Translations under genes and position numbers: made by a program
From: Helicoverpa zea
Taxonomy: Eukaryota; Arthropoda; Insecta; Lepidoptera; Noctuidae
Direction of reading: 5' to 3'
Assembly (NCBI RefSeq): GCF_022581195.2
Contig: NC_061471.1
Location: forward strand, 11,036,001 to 11,100,000
Length of the DNA stretch: 64,000 nucleotides
The notes under the pieces: generated by a model
Database searches by the model: none
What the model was told of the DNA's origin: nothing
What the model saw: the letters and a program-made list of their open reading frames with translations, nothing else
Shown: piece by piece, positions 24,832 through 37,947 of the stretch
Layout: each line of letters begins with the position of its first letter
Position numbering within the stretch: position 1 is the stretch's first letter

Positions 24832-27800
24832 ATAAAATTTATCTGCAGAGCCGTTTTTTCACGACCTGCTCATAATGTTGCCACAGCAAAAAAAAAAAGA
24901 GCCATACATTTAGAGCCCCCCATATACTGTAGATTAAACTGTCGGCCCATAGTTGACCCGATGGTTTACAATTTCCTTTTTTCTTGATTCCAATCAAACT
25001 TTTCAGTGGATCTGATAACGGTCAGATACCTGATCATAGTAATGTGCGCACTACTATTCATCTCCATACTGACAAAAGGTTTGCAAATGAGCTTTTTAGA
25101 CTATGTTACTCGGCTGTGTTATCAAAGTCTATTCAATAGTAAAAGTAACATCGATATAATTAAGATATCATATGAATGGCTACTTCTGATAAGAATTAAC
25201 CATGCAGAAAACTGGTATCCTAATTCTCGTTATTTCTTATAAGAAAGACTGGGCCAATTTGGCTAAAATACGTCAAATTTTTGAGTATGAGAAATCGCAA
25301 GAAGATGCAAGTTACAAAAATGCAAAAAAATAATATTTGTTTATGCCTGTATTTTCTTAAAAATAATGTACCAAAACATAAAGTTTTCCTAAAAGTTGCG
25401 TCTACAGACTCATGCACGTAACACGTAATAACTCTTACACCTTAACAAATCTTCATAAACTTGCAAAACACACATTACACACCTTTATCTCGGTGTCCCA
25501 TATAAACGTAAACTCAATATAATAATGATCAAATCATTTATTAAACAGATTGCCGACAGGGGACTATTTGCGCTGGTCAATGATAAAATTAATGGGCCCC
25601 GCAGACTTTGTATCAGGCCGTTTGCTCGAAAAACTGAATTTATACCAATTTGTATGAAATGTTTGTTCTTTACGTTGTTTTAATGATTCATTGCTGTTCT
25701 TTTGGGAATGAAGGAAATATTTAATATTTGAATTGTATGATAAGTTTATAATGATTGATCAATATTTCATGTTTTTTAAGTACCTATTCAAAATCTAACT
25801 GGCATTAATCTTATTTATAATACTTCAATGTTTACTATAATTTTATGGCAAAGCAATGAGAATATAAATTAACAACAACACAGCATGATTTAGCAACTAA
25901 TCAACCAATGATGAATCATCTAACCAAAAAAACTAAATTAGCCAAAACGAAAATGACTTCATCACAGAAAAAAATATCGAAGATAATGACACCAAACAGC
26001 CATTACTTTGAGAAGAACAAAAACTCTTTTCCTAATGTTTTTACAAGAAACCCCATCGCTTTGAAGCAGCTGAAGGCATTAAAGGTTTATGCTGAGCATT
26101 TTTCTTCATTCCTCGTAATATATTATATGGAGTGACGTCACGGGTCACCATTTGTCATGTCGAGTTTTGACACCATGGAGCGAGGAAGGGACGGATTAGA
26201 GGTTTCCACTGACGTATATCAGTGAATTGAAATGGCAGACATTGTTGGGCTAGCCTTTAGCTTGACATTCGTTGTTGAAGGTCATATTCTCTAACTTTGT
26301 TGTAATAACCTGGTTAAAAATTGTGTGGTTGGGGGAAACCTTCAGGAATTTGTTACTGAAAAAGCCGCATATGTTACTGAAAAAGAATTTTTTTGCAAGC
26401 GATGGATTTTTCCAGTCAACTCCTAAAGCAAGCAGTACAGCAAATATCAAACCTTACAGTGACATATCAATTGGCTGTGAACCTCAAGCTACAAAAAATA
26501 ATCCAATAACATTTTCCTAGTCGACAAAAATATAGAGAAACGAGTCCATAAATGGCCCACGCTTTACAAATACCCTACATCATTTATGAGGGAAATTCCG
26601 AGGCTTCCACGAGAAACTTTCTCTCAGGTACTCATTAACTAAGTTCACGTACTAACCAGCAAAAAGACTGAGTTGCCCTTAATTATTTTATCGGGGTGAT
26701 CAAACACCATTTTCCTTAATCCGCGATTCTCTTGATTATCTTCGCTTAATTCACAAAGTGCTTAATTGTAATTTACATTTAATTTAATTAATGCATTTTT
26801 TATTTTGTTTTATTGCTTCGGAGTCAGCTTGCTTTAAAAATGTTGGAGAGATTTCTGAGAGTATGCTTTTGAAAGCTTCAATTTTGTTCGTTATGCTGAG
26901 ATATGTCAGGGCGATGTTAATAAACAAAAAATCATAAGGTTATGTAGGTATGTAGTTATAGAAACAAAAGTTATTTTTTACCATAGCTAAAAGTTATTAC
27001 TAATCTCAAAACCTCACCAAATCATCACGTAACAAAATACACCATTCTACAAAAAAGTGCTTCATAAATCCATGGCATTTTCCACGGTTTTCAGCAGCCA
27101 TTGTGACACCGTCGATGTACAGAATAATTGGCAGTAACGACTCAATACTGTCATTGTCATAGACATTTTGAGATGGATCACGTATGGGCTATGGTGTTTT
27201 ATTTTTATTGTTTATTTTTTGTACATGTTTCCACCTGCGTTCCGATGAAAATGTTTCTTGCATTAGGATAAAAAGAAGGTAATATGTTATTCTGATCTAC
27301 AACTTAAGTTTTCATTAGCTAACATTAACTTAGCTGTTTATGGGTGATTGAGGAACAAACATCTAACGTACCAATCGGAATAAATTGTTTGCAACTTTTT
27401 GCAACGTCGCCGCGTCGTTCATTGAACCGTGCGAAGTAAAACTTAGCCGTTAAAAAATATAAAGAGATAATACGTTGCCGAAAAAAAGGTAGGTAAACTA
27501 GTACTCTTCAGACCCTTTTACATAAATCCTGAGACCATAGAATTCTAAAAAGTTATTTCAAGCTGACAGTGATACGCGGTTTCACAAACAAGCCAGATGT
27601 GTCGCTCGCCAATATTTGAGTGCAAGCGAATGTAACGCGGGTACGCGGGCCCACTCTAATATTTGATGCATCTCGTGTGTCAAACGCATCTGCAAACGTA
27701 CGGTGAATCTTCTGTTTTGCATGCGTGAGGGTATGACAATTTATGTGAAATGGGTAAATATAGCTTATGAAATCAGCAAATATTGTTTGTTTAATCGCTT

Positions 27801-27849
27801 TTCCACGTCTCGATAAACCACTTTTCAGTTACCTACAAGTCAACCATTG
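24832..27849. other. Intergenic, no confirmed gene
   Basis: AT-rich DNA. One hydrophobic exon-like segment is at 25004-25074 (listed separately). A GC-richer patch lies at 25545-25625. The 14-mer TGTTACTGAAAAAG is repeated 22 bp apart near 26350-26385. Frames at 25908-26135 and 26272-26520 have no recognisable product. Confidence 0.45.
25004..25074 (+). other. Possible transmembrane exon
   Basis: After a plausible acceptor (TTTTCAG, ending about 25003) an open frame gives DLITVRYLIIVMCALLFISI, a clear single hydrophobic helix, followed by a weak donor (AAAG/GTTTGC). It could be one exon of a membrane protein such as a chemoreceptor, or chance. No partner exon was identified. Confidence 0.25.
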
Positions 27850-28082
27850 TTATAGTTCGGCCATTCAGAGAATGCGTTCCTGACACGTCGCGATTGAACT
27901 GACGACGTAACTTTGCAATGGCGTTGCAGTTACGATAAAAATATTTTTGCTGGTTGTTTACCGTTTTAACAATTGAGGAGCATTAAAACAACATTATTAT
28001 ATCAATAATCAATGAATGTAGTTACGTCGTCAGTTCAATCGCGACGTGTCAGGAACGCATTCTCTGAATGGCCGAACTATAA
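27850..28082. repeat. MITE copy 2, intact terminal repeats
   Basis: A 233-bp element with about 60-bp inverted termini, TTATAGTTCGGCCATTCAGA ... ending GGCCGAACTATAA. The interior matches copy 1 at 621-852 in reverse. The termini read into TTATAG/CTATAA, so the target site is TA or TTA and cannot be fixed from one copy. Non-coding and dependent on a transposase elsewhere. Confidence 0.92.
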
Positions 28083-28879
28083 GCAGTTTAAGTGGTAAAG
28101 TAATTCTCAAAGGGTTTTCCTCATAGAACCTCTATTTTCGAAAACGGCTTCTAACACAAACTGACAAAATACGTGACTATTAATACTAAGCACACTTTAG
28201 GTTGTAAAATAAGCACGCCACAAAATTTCAAACAACATTTTGCCATGTATTTTTAGGGAAACGATGATCGCGTTCCTGAACGCCCTTAGGCTAAAACTAC
28301 ATCACCTACTTGTTAAAACAAGCTAAATGAGCATCTTTGCCAGGAAAACTAATTGGAACCCGCCCAAGGGCATGATTCCACTTCAGAAAGGAAACCTTAT
28401 TAGGCCGGGGTAATTATATGTCAGTCCGGGGACGCTATGGAATTTTGCCGGATTTTTTGACGATTTTTTGGGAGGTGTTACAAATTTTTTAATGGGATGT
28501 TATTGCGGTTGGATTTTGATAAATGAGTAACCAAGTGAATCTTCCTGAAAAATAATTTGATCAGTACATTGATCAAAGTAGGTATACCTACTTTTTACTT
28601 GTGATTCTTATGATAACATAGACATTGCATTGGCTGAATAAGTGTTAAAGTACTCTAAAAGATCTATCAAAAGAATAGGTCAACATTTTTTATTATTTGT
28701 TACCACAAAAAAATAACAATAAACCGTCGAAAGAACTATTCAAAAAGACACGCGTCGCCGCCGAAATAAACCCGTTAATTATCAAATTCGCTCATTATTT
28801 CGAAGCGAAGAATCATTAAAGCATGCATCGTACCTTGACCCGAGCTGAGAAGGAAGCCAGTCGTTATGCCGACCTGAAT

Positions 28880-28930
28880 GGTGACGCCCGGGTGACGCCC
28901 GGGTGACGCTCCGGGTGACGCTCAGGGCGA
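28880..28930 (+). repeat. Short GC-rich tandem repeat
   Basis: About four diverging copies of a 12-bp unit, GGTGACGCCCGG, in otherwise AT-rich DNA. Confidence 0.8.
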
Positions 28931-29092
28931 CAGACACTGAAAATTAACCCTTGATTGTATGGCTGGAAAAAATGCTGGGAGACGTTTGATTTGTGTGGAT
29001 ATGAAATTCGCTTAAATTTTTTATTAATTCATATGGAGTGCGATATGTAAGCATTTTATAAAATGATGTCTGTTTCAGATGGTAAATAATAG

Positions 29093-29252
29093 ATGACAAT
29101 AATAATAATAAATATGAATAATATAATATGAATAATATGTGATAAACGCTGAGTCAGAAATCTAAATAAAAAACATGTTTTATGTATATTTGCTTGTTCG
29201 GTTATGTGTGCGTCATAAGCGCGAATAAATGCTTTGACTTTGACTATTAATA
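29093..29252 (+). repeat. LINE 3' tail remnant
   Basis: AATAAATGCTTTGACTTTGAC near 29225-29245 resembles the TGACTT tail of the LINE at 18983, here on the plus strand and preceded by simple AAT repeats. No coding portion remains. Confidence 0.4.
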
Positions 29253-29769
29253 CATATGCCTATTGAAATAGACTAGATGCCCAGTAAAATAAATATTTTA
29301 GTCAAGTCTGAATGAATCACATTTCACTTACGGAAAATATCATTTTAATTTAGCTCACCAGATCCACATTAAAACAGTCAGTTTCCATTAAACCTATTTC
29401 TGCATTTATAAACGAGAGCTTAATGGCGACCCTTTTGTGTTGATATCTTTTCACTTACCTGCAATTAAACAGCGGAAGTTATTTACTATAACTTTATATT
29501 ATCTGCATTTTATTATCTCTGTCTGGTCTGGTCTATTAGCTAAATATGCACACAGATAATGAGGTATCTAGGTATTTTATTCATTAAAATCTTACAATAA
29601 TTAATATAAATGTTATTTTTTGTATGATTTTTCACAAACTAGTTTCTAAGTTAACAGTTATTTGAAGAAAAATCTAAACCAATCAAGATTTTTTCGAAGT
29701 TCCTAATAAAAGCTTTATCTTACTGCTTTTATTTTTTCGAAACTGACTGAAAATTAAATGATATACACC

Positions 29770-29849
29770 CTCCGGTCGTGTCGGATTGCCGTCCCAGCGG
29801 GCTATGAGAGTGAGGAAATAGAGAGTGCACCTGTGTCAGAGCAAATGCT
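29770..29849 (+). repeat. SINE fragment, left part of split copy
   Basis: Reverse-complement match to 3905-3985 of the SINE at 3800-4185 (TCGTGTCGGATTGCCGTCCC). It is 5'-truncated. It stops abruptly at 29849 where the 1.65-kb element begins and resumes at 31504. Confidence 0.75.
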
Positions 29850-31503
29850 GCCCATACAGCCATTTTTTGTCGCAGATATGATAAAGATGTAACAAGTCGC
29901 AACAGTTTCGTAACTGATACGACACAACGTGACTGTGTAGGGATTAGCTTTTATGAGTTGTAACGGTTCAGTAAAAATGTGACGGAAACTAGATTCAGTA
30001 ACTTTGTGTGGTCGCTGTGTCGATACTTTACAGCTTAATTTGTAACCACACATTTTAGAAACTTTGCGTTTGGTTTGTAACCAGTGTGCAATGTTGACAC
30101 AATTGTGTTGTAACTGGGTAGTAACATGTGTAGTCGATGTTCCAGAACACTTTAACAATAACTTGCATATATAAAAACATGACGAGAGCCAGTTATTCTC
30201 AAACTGTCTATGTTTTCTGCCATTATCAACCATTTAATGAAATTTAAAATGAGTAAACAACCAAAAACCTTACGTAAATTCTGATGGACTTCAACTTTTT
30301 ACAGAAGAGTAAAAGAAATAAGTACGTCCCAAAATATCTCAAGTGCCTAATTGTACTCGTACACAAGTTTTTTTTTTATTATAATACCTAATATTTTTTT
30401 CATGATGTGCATTGTTGGTAGGGCACATTGACGGATACCCATTTTTTTGAACTTAAAACTTATTATTTTCTAGGCCATTTACAGGAAAACAGTACGGAAT
30501 TTAGTGGAGGATATTAGTGGTATAGTCCCTAGTGCCAAAGTTTCAACTTTCGAGCTCCAAATCGCTGTTTTTTCGTTTTCTCGGCCAAAACAAGACGTCT
30601 TCGTCTTTAACTCAAGTACTCGGCACAAGCGATATTAATTCTGATGAGCCTCCTTTGGTTAGAACAATGAAAAAAGGCATCTTGACTTGATAAAAACTTT
30701 GGGAAACACTGTAACCAAATATTAAGAGAAACCATCTTAAAAATCTAGTAATTTTGTAACAATTTACCGTAACATGTCGACACGTGTCGACACATTATCG
30801 TAACTTTGTGACTAGTTGCGACGAGCATATTTTTCATAACAAACATCAAAAATGTTTTTTCATAGTTCATTATTTATCAATTTTATGAGTAAATCTTGCT
30901 AAAATAATTTGTATTAGGATTAAAATATTTGATATTCTATTTAAATGGAAGCTTTTAAGCACTCGATGTGCATAATTTTATATTTTTATTTTATTTAACA
31001 AAAGTTTTTCTTTCGCCAGAATTATGAAAACATGATATTACGGTGGCGCGTTGGAAATATCAACATATTCAAAGAAATTACACAGTAAACTTTTTTTCCC
31101 AATAAGATTTGAGCATTATAAACCATATTAATTAATGAAAACTAAAACTTTGTTAACTTACCTTGAGTTCATCAACTCAAGGTAAGTAAACCATCATTAT
31201 GGGATTTCTTGTATTTTGTATTCGTCGTGTCACTCACGCACGAGCCAACGAAATTGATCGAACGAATGAATGATTGAATGATTAGTGCTAACTCTGGTTA
31301 AAATATGGTAACAATGTTACGACACGGCGACGTAAATTAGAAACCAAATGTTACTTGTTTATTGTGTCGAGATCTTCCCCATTTTTAGTTGCAGCGACGG
31401 CGCTAACACGGAACGTCGACGAGATTATGTTTCGAGATAGATCAGTGTCGACGCTAAGTGTCGAAACGGTTACGTTATGTTCGCAAAAATGGTTATATGG
31501 GTG
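29850..31503. mobile_element. 1.65-kb element inserted in a SINE
   Basis: The termini are imperfect inverted repeats: left GCCCATACAGCCATTTTTTG, right (reverse complement) CACCCATATAACCATTTTTG. TGCT on both sides is a possible 4-bp target duplication. Subterminal regions are rich in GTAAC/GTTAC and GTCGCAAC/GTTGCGAC motifs, as in DNA transposons with repeated transposase sites. SINE sequence continues on both flanks. The 143-codon minus-strand frame at the left end is built from these repeats and is not credible. Non-autonomous, family unknown. Confidence 0.6.
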
Positions 31504-31571
31504 TGCTGTGCTTATGTACTGCATGGCTGGCTGATCTTATATAAAAGCCGCTGTGGCCGACAATCGGCTAG
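31504..31571 (+). repeat. SINE fragment, right part of split copy
   Basis: Continues the SINE interrupted at 29849. The best-preserved stretch, AGCCGCTGTGGCCGACAATC, corresponds to the SINE tail seen at 3828-3870 on the other strand. Confidence 0.6.
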
Positions 31572-31720
31572 TTCGCCATTATTATTTAGGAGTTTCTTCT
31601 TCTTTTGTGTCGATGACATGTCTTATAGTGAAACTACACTTTTCAGCCCAATATTCCGCCATAGCGAGATCACGGCCGGATGCGCTCATTAGGTCCTCTC
31701 GCGATCAAGTTTCAGGGCAC
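31572..31720 (+). repeat. Dispersed repeat, second copy of 3410-3695 family
   Basis: The core ACATGTCTTATAGTGAAACT and GAGATCACGGCCGGATGCGC matches 3525-3650 with substitutions. Short overlapping frames here are chance. Confidence 0.6.
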
Positions 31721-34067
31721 ACTTTGGTGCTGCCATCTATGTATAAATCATAACACCACTGAGTACTTACCAAATACACCTGGATACTTATCTAATGTAT
31801 AGCGTAGTCTCGAGTCATCATTATCACAGCATTCTCCCATTTTTTGAGGTTCACTTAGGGTGATTACTTCTATGCCTACTGCCTACATTTTTATATTGCC
31901 TTTACTTGAATTGTCAATACTGTGACGTAAGAGGTAGATTAATTTACAATTAGATATAACGAGTGAATTGTATGTGTGGTCTCCTTCTTAAGCTATTTTA
32001 CTAAACCCATATGATCTTGTAATCTTTGGATACATCCAGTCATGAAAGATAAGTGTAGTTTTAAGTAACCTACCAAATCCTGCAGAGTCAACCACTTAGT
32101 GCAAGCACCAATGTAAATATTAAAAAAATCTAATCACACGAGTATACTTACAACTTTAAATGGTAATTACGTAACGTCAATAACGTTATATTCGAACCAA
32201 TTAATTAACGTAAAATATTTTCGTGAAGGTAATCAACTCAGTGATTACCTACAATGGTTTTTCAGGAAACTTTTCAGGACCCTATACGATCACTTCCGGG
32301 TTCAATTTGATTGTAACTTTTATAATTTTAAACATCATATTTTTAGTTATCGTTGTTTTTGCTCCTCTCCATTATTATAAATTATAAATTCTCTCTCCCA
32401 AAATAATTCAATTTAGAATGCTATTTCCACTAAAATATTTTAACCACACATTTTGGAGCTATCCAAAGGGATTTATTAAATTAAACAAAACAAAGCATTT
32501 TTGTAATTGTTTTTATTAAAACATTCACAATCATCGTTTACAGTATATCACTATAGGTAATGTCAGTCGGGTTCGCCTAATAATAAAAAGTATTTTTTCA
32601 TTTATTTATTTTTAACAACAAACAGGATTTAAAATTTATCAATTTCGTTTTGCCGTGCAATTAAAAATTAACATGTTGCAGTCAATTAAAAAAAACATGA
32701 TTTAATTTACAATTACTAAATTAGGATTTTAAAATAAACTTTACTTTTTTTAATTGCTTGCAACATAACACTTAGTATAGTAGTATAATTAAGTTTTGTA
32801 TATTTATAATATCATTGTAACAACTATTTTATTCTAGAAAAAAAGTCACTTTGTAAAATACTGCTGAGCAATGACGAGGCGATGGCTTGCCTTGATCGAA
32901 GCCACAGCGATGTTTAAATTTTGCAGTGATAACACAATAATACTGTCAAAATAGTCAAAACTAACTTCAGATACCATATCAATTAAAGCAGGATTCATCA
33001 AAAAGACATTTTTTTTAAAAAAGTACCATTGGCAAACCATCTGGTGTGAACCAGTTATTTGACTTTAATATTCTATTTGGTTAAACTTGCTACCAATTCT
33101 ATTTAGACGAAAAAATTAAATAATGAAATTACAATATTTTCCCAGCTTAGACCCACAAAGAGTTTTCAATTCGGTGTTTTACGAAGACCAGACATTTTAA
33201 TATTGTTTCGTTTGTTTGTTAGAATTGTCGGAGCTTATCACTAACTCCGCTCGACTTACGACTCCCATTCAAATATTTAATTAAATGGCCTAACTCCTTT
33301 CATACAAATGTTAGTTTCTATCTAACGACTTGTTCACTCTTGACATAATCAAGTCACGAGTAATTAACGTAACAAAATATGCTAACACGTCGTCCTAGCA
33401 GTTCAGAACGTAATTTGTAACTAGTTCAATATATTTTACACCTTAAATATTAATTTATATTATAATTAATTTATATAGTTACAATATTAACATTACTTTT
33501 CACAGAATATACAATGCGGGTGGTGGTTTCATGACATTCAGTGATGTAGTGAACATGCATTAAAATAGATGAATGGCTATTGATTATAATTATTGGGTAA
33601 AATGTAACACATTATGTTAAAATATAGAACAGTTTACCATTTATTAGTGGTAACGTAAAAGTAAGTTTAAACAAACATTTATACACTTATAATGAGGCAA
33701 TTCCGTTTTACGCATAGTACTCGTAACTATTTTGTTACAAAATAGAAAAGCGTTGTTAACACATCTTTCTAGGTAAAATGATTATAATCTAAACAATTTC
33801 ATAGTAGGAACAAACGATAGTATAACTAGGAATTTAGATAACGATTTCATATAATTATATGTATAATAGGATAATAATTATAGGATAACTAATCATAATC
33901 ATTTTTATTACAAAAAGTGGCAATAAGTTTTAACAATGCTAACTTTAATAACTAACTTTAAAATAAATATTGAAGTAAAAATAATTCAATTTATTTCTGA
34001 AATGTTTCTAAACCATTATCAAAATAAGTGTCTCAATAGATACATAATAACATCTTCAGTACAGAAT
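31721..34067. other. Intergenic AT-rich DNA
   Basis: Very AT-rich with many TTTATT/AATAAA words. It lies downstream of the adhesion-gene stop codon on the minus strand and could include distal 3' UTR, but no specific cleavage site can be assigned. Confidence 0.45.
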
Positions 34068-34080
34068 TTTTATAACACTC

Positions 34081-34465
34081 CATCCATCCTCCGAGCCTTT
34101 TTCCCAAACTATGTTGGGGTCGGCTTCCAGTCTAACCGGATCTAGCTGAGTACTAGTGCTTTACAAGGAGCGACTGCCCTGCCTGACCTCCTCAACCCAG
34201 TTACCCGGGCAACCCAATACCCCTTGGTTAGACTGGTGTCAGACTTACTGGCTTCTGACTACCCGTAACGACTGCCAAGGATGTTCTATGACAGCCGGGA
34301 CCTACAGTTTAACGTGCCATCCGAAACACAGTCATTGGTGTCTAAGATATACTTAGAAAGTACATACAAACTTAGAAAAGTTGCATTGGTACTTGCCTGA
34401 CCTGGAATCGAACCCGCGCCCTCATACTCGAGAGGTTGGTTCTTTGCCCACTAGGTCACCACGAC
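34081..34465 (-). repeat. tRNA-derived SINE with perfect 13-bp target duplication
   Basis: Near-identical to the copy at 14336-14722, with the uninterrupted A-box region (GACCTAGTGGGCAAAG) and B box GGTTCGATTCC on the minus strand. Perfect 13-bp direct repeats TTTTATAACACTC flank it at 34068-34080 and 34466-34478. The intact duplication and high identity indicate recent insertion. Confidence 0.93.
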
Positions 34466-34478
34466 TTTTATAACACTC

Positions 34479-36017
34479 TATTGCAAAAAAAAAACACATA
34501 AAAAGAACAAATTACAAAAACATATACAGCATGTTCTGCAAAACTAGTTTGATATAAAGGTGAGTACATACGTGCTCGTATTTACACGGCCTCGCGCCGG
34601 GGTGCGAAACACGTCACACGTTGGATAAAATGCAGCCACTGTGCTTAATAGCCGTTTACAGGGTGAAAATAGTGCCACCGTAATGTGTATGAAATAAAAC
34701 TGGAATTGCTTGGCTGTTTTTTTTTTTTTTGTAGAATGGATTTAGTTTAAAAAAAACCTATATTGCGGGGCGTGTTTATTAGGCCTTTTTGCGTGAAATA
34801 GATCCAATTTGTACGAAATGTATGATGTATGGGATTCTAACTTTAAGTTAAGTCATAAGGCATGGATCAAAACTGACGATTATGATACAGTAATGCTCAG
34901 TGATTATCAGTCTGCCTGTAACATTTTCAGAGTTTATTAAGCGTGTGAGACGAAGCTTGCAACTATTTATGTATGAAACTCTACGTGATATTGCAACTAC
35001 ACCGCATATTTTAGCGCAACTTCTCACAAAGAAGTTTATAATTATCTAACATTGCGAGTATATTATACAGAACTTTGCCAAAGATATAGCTGTACTTCAT
35101 CCTCGTTTTCACAAGTTTATTCACACCTGCAACATATACTCTTTTCAATTCGATCATTAATCCATTAGACTGATTTCGAACTTTAAAATAGAAAAAAGCT
35201 TTAAAAGCTACATTTAAAACACATGTTTTAAAAAAAGCGAAACCAACTATTAGTGCCTGAATGACTCGTTAAAAACACCCCGTATAACTCCATAGGATTG
35301 CGTTCTGTGGGCGAACGCCTTTGAGGGCGCTGCGCCAGTTATTTGCTTTACAAAGTAAACACGCATGCAGTTCGACGTCCACACGTCTGCGGCTACACCC
35401 TCTATATTAGAAATCATGGATTTAGTACCAGTTACGGTACAAACTGTACATTAATTCTGAGGTGGGCAGGTGAATGAAGATTTACAAAGCACTTTACGAC
35501 ACGATGAAACATTGGATAACGTAGTATGTATTGGTCTAACGCCTATAGCCGTAACAGAGTATAATAATGAAATATTCTCTAGTTTATTAAATAATACTCC
35601 CTACCTTAGTCGTCTTTGTGAAATCTTATAGCTTTCATCCCGCTGTTAGTAACAGGTGCTACTTTGAAGAATACCTGGGAAATATTCTCAGCCAAAAACA
35701 TGGTCCTAATTAAAATAATTGTTTGTGTTGTAAAATAACAATTAAGAAAGACAACCGCGCGGTAAGTGTGTAACCCTGCCAGACAAAGTTTAAATTCAAT
35801 CAATCACTTTTGCGTTCGCGTGGCATTTTCCGTTATCTATCTTACGTTGTTTATTTTAGAAGTTTCATAAACTTGTACTAGACGGCTTAATATGTTCCGA
35901 ACCTTTTCTAACATCAAGGGATTTCCTAGAAACGACACGTGTAAAACTAAGCATTTTCTAGATTTACAAAACAGTTATGAAATCTGTCAGAAGAAATTTT
36001 AATAATTTTGGAAGTAT
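34479..36017. other. Intergenic, no gene recognised
   Basis: AT-rich DNA with a GC-richer patch at about 35295-35400. No supported coding segment. Confidence 0.5.
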
Positions 36018-36077
36018 CAAGGATTCCCACAGGGCTCAACACTGGGTTCACTTCTGTGGAATATCACTACAAAAAGG
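36018..36077 (+). pseudogene. Decayed LINE reverse transcriptase fragment
   Basis: Translates as QGFPQGSTLGSLLWNI, the conserved PQG(S)xLGxLLWN block of LINE reverse transcriptases; the LLWN form is usual in the R1/I groups. The frame degrades on both sides. It is an old fossil, unrelated in sequence style to the LINE at 18983. Confidence 0.65.
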
Positions 36078-37947
36078 GTTTGAAAGGAGTTTTTAAAGTT
36101 TATATCCTAAGGGACAACCTTTACAAGTCACTACAATATTTTGTAGCTTAATAAAACAGAAACAATTGTTTTCAACTTACCTACTAACAAAGCAGACTTA
36201 TTTTCATTGGAGATGATGCCAAAAAGATACAACTTGACTTTCCCAATTCAAAATGATGAATTATTTCTTAAATTCAAGGACACCACACAATCATAGAGTA
36301 ACTTACTTTTTGAGTGGCAGCGATGGACTATAGAGCTTGGTTCATTTGATTGACCAACTTGCATATTAATGGGGAGAGAAGAGCGAGGCGTGCTCAATAT
36401 ACGCCATTGTTCGGTAGCCATCGGGGACAATGATACGCGCTGTTAACGTGTCATAGGTAGGTGATTGTAGTACTTGCTTATCTTTTATGGCTATGTAAAT
36501 ATGATGGGGATTTATTTGCGTGTTCTGAAGATATTTAGGAAGATTCTATTTTTAATTTTGGCTGGTTTCAAACCCGACGCAAAAAGTAGGGTGTGTTATA
36601 AGCATGGCTATGTGTGTCTGTGGCACTATAGATTGTAGACGGTTGAACCGATTTAGATAGATACAGTGTTTTACATGGTGATGAAAGATGAAGGATCAAA
36701 TTTTACACACTCTATTTATTCATGTATCTCATCTAAATCTGTTGAGCCATTTTCGCATGTTTAGTTAATAAAGAAAGAATAAACATATTAATAGCCCGAG
36801 AGTATTTACAAAACGTCAATAAAGATGTTGACTTTACAAGAAAACACCATTATTTACCAGGTTAAAATCTCAGCAAAATTATATTGTTGTTCCAACAGTT
36901 TGGTAAACTGTAAGATATTGTTATTTATGGCTTCAATTTGTATCAAGATTCAGCTGTTCATCCTGTTAGCGATTAATTAAATTATTTATAATTGCTTTTT
37001 AAAATAAATCCCTCATAAATTGATGTGCGACCTTGAAACTGTTTTGCAGAACATTTACACTGTATAAAATTGTACTGTATTAGGTAAATGAAGTACGAAA
37101 GGATGGAAGTAACCAAAATATGCTCTAGGATAAAAACTTCATGGATATTACACATACTGAGTATCTATTTACATGTAAGAGTAAATAATGATTAAGAATA
37201 TATGTATTTTTATGCAGTATTTAAATAAAACAGTCGACATTAACTTTTTACATTGTCATTTTCACCGAGAATATTAAACCAACTATGTATGTATTTCTGA
37301 TTTTAAAAAGCTTAAGTTACATTTTAATTAACAGAATTAATTAAAGAACTCATACTTAAACGTGAACCTCAAACCATATATAAGCCCCTTATACGTGGTT
37401 GAGAAGTAAAAAAATAAATATAAATTAAAAAATACGACGCCGAAACAATTTCGTGAAAACGCGAACAAGTGGGCGGATATTTTAATTAATTAACTAGGTA
37501 CGTAATATTATTTTCAATAAATACAATTAATAAAGATATAAATATAATTCCGTGTATTTTATCATTGTTATAATAATTTAATTATTATTTATTATATACT
37601 ACAACAGTTTTCTCACTTAAGAGTACAACCACTTGACTTATGGTCTTTGGATGTAAATTCCTTTAAGAACTTTATGTACCTAATTACATTACAAAACTAA
37701 AAGCAACTAAAACAATATTGTGATCTTTCTACTACTAACAAAATATTTTTATACCTAGGAGAAATAATTTGTAGGTGTAGAAATTTTCCAAGTACCTTCA
37801 GGGAGAGAATCGTTTTACAAGAGAGATTACATTAACAAAATCGAATAAAATCTTCATAAAATTTCTATCTACACTTAAAATCTACACCCAAATACCACAG
37901 CATCACATCACTCAGTCACAAGTGTCCATCACTATCTAAAAGTAGGT
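36078..37947. other. Region downstream of adhesion-gene stop
   Basis: AT-rich. It probably holds the 3' UTR of the minus-strand adhesion gene directly below 37948. Text at 36560-36780 (GGTTGAACCGATTTAGATAG) looks like a decayed common moth repeat. Confidence 0.4.

Larger units (their letters stand above)
28083..29769. other. Intergenic, no gene recognised
   Basis: AT-rich spacer with a short GC-rich tandem repeat and a LINE-type tail (both listed separately). A GC-richer patch at about 28360-28450 has no coding signature. Confidence 0.5.

Noticed and set aside
29802..30233. 143-codon minus-strand frame
   Set aside because: Starts in the 1.65-kb element's GTAAC-rich end and runs across its boundary into SINE sequence, so it cannot be a single gene product.
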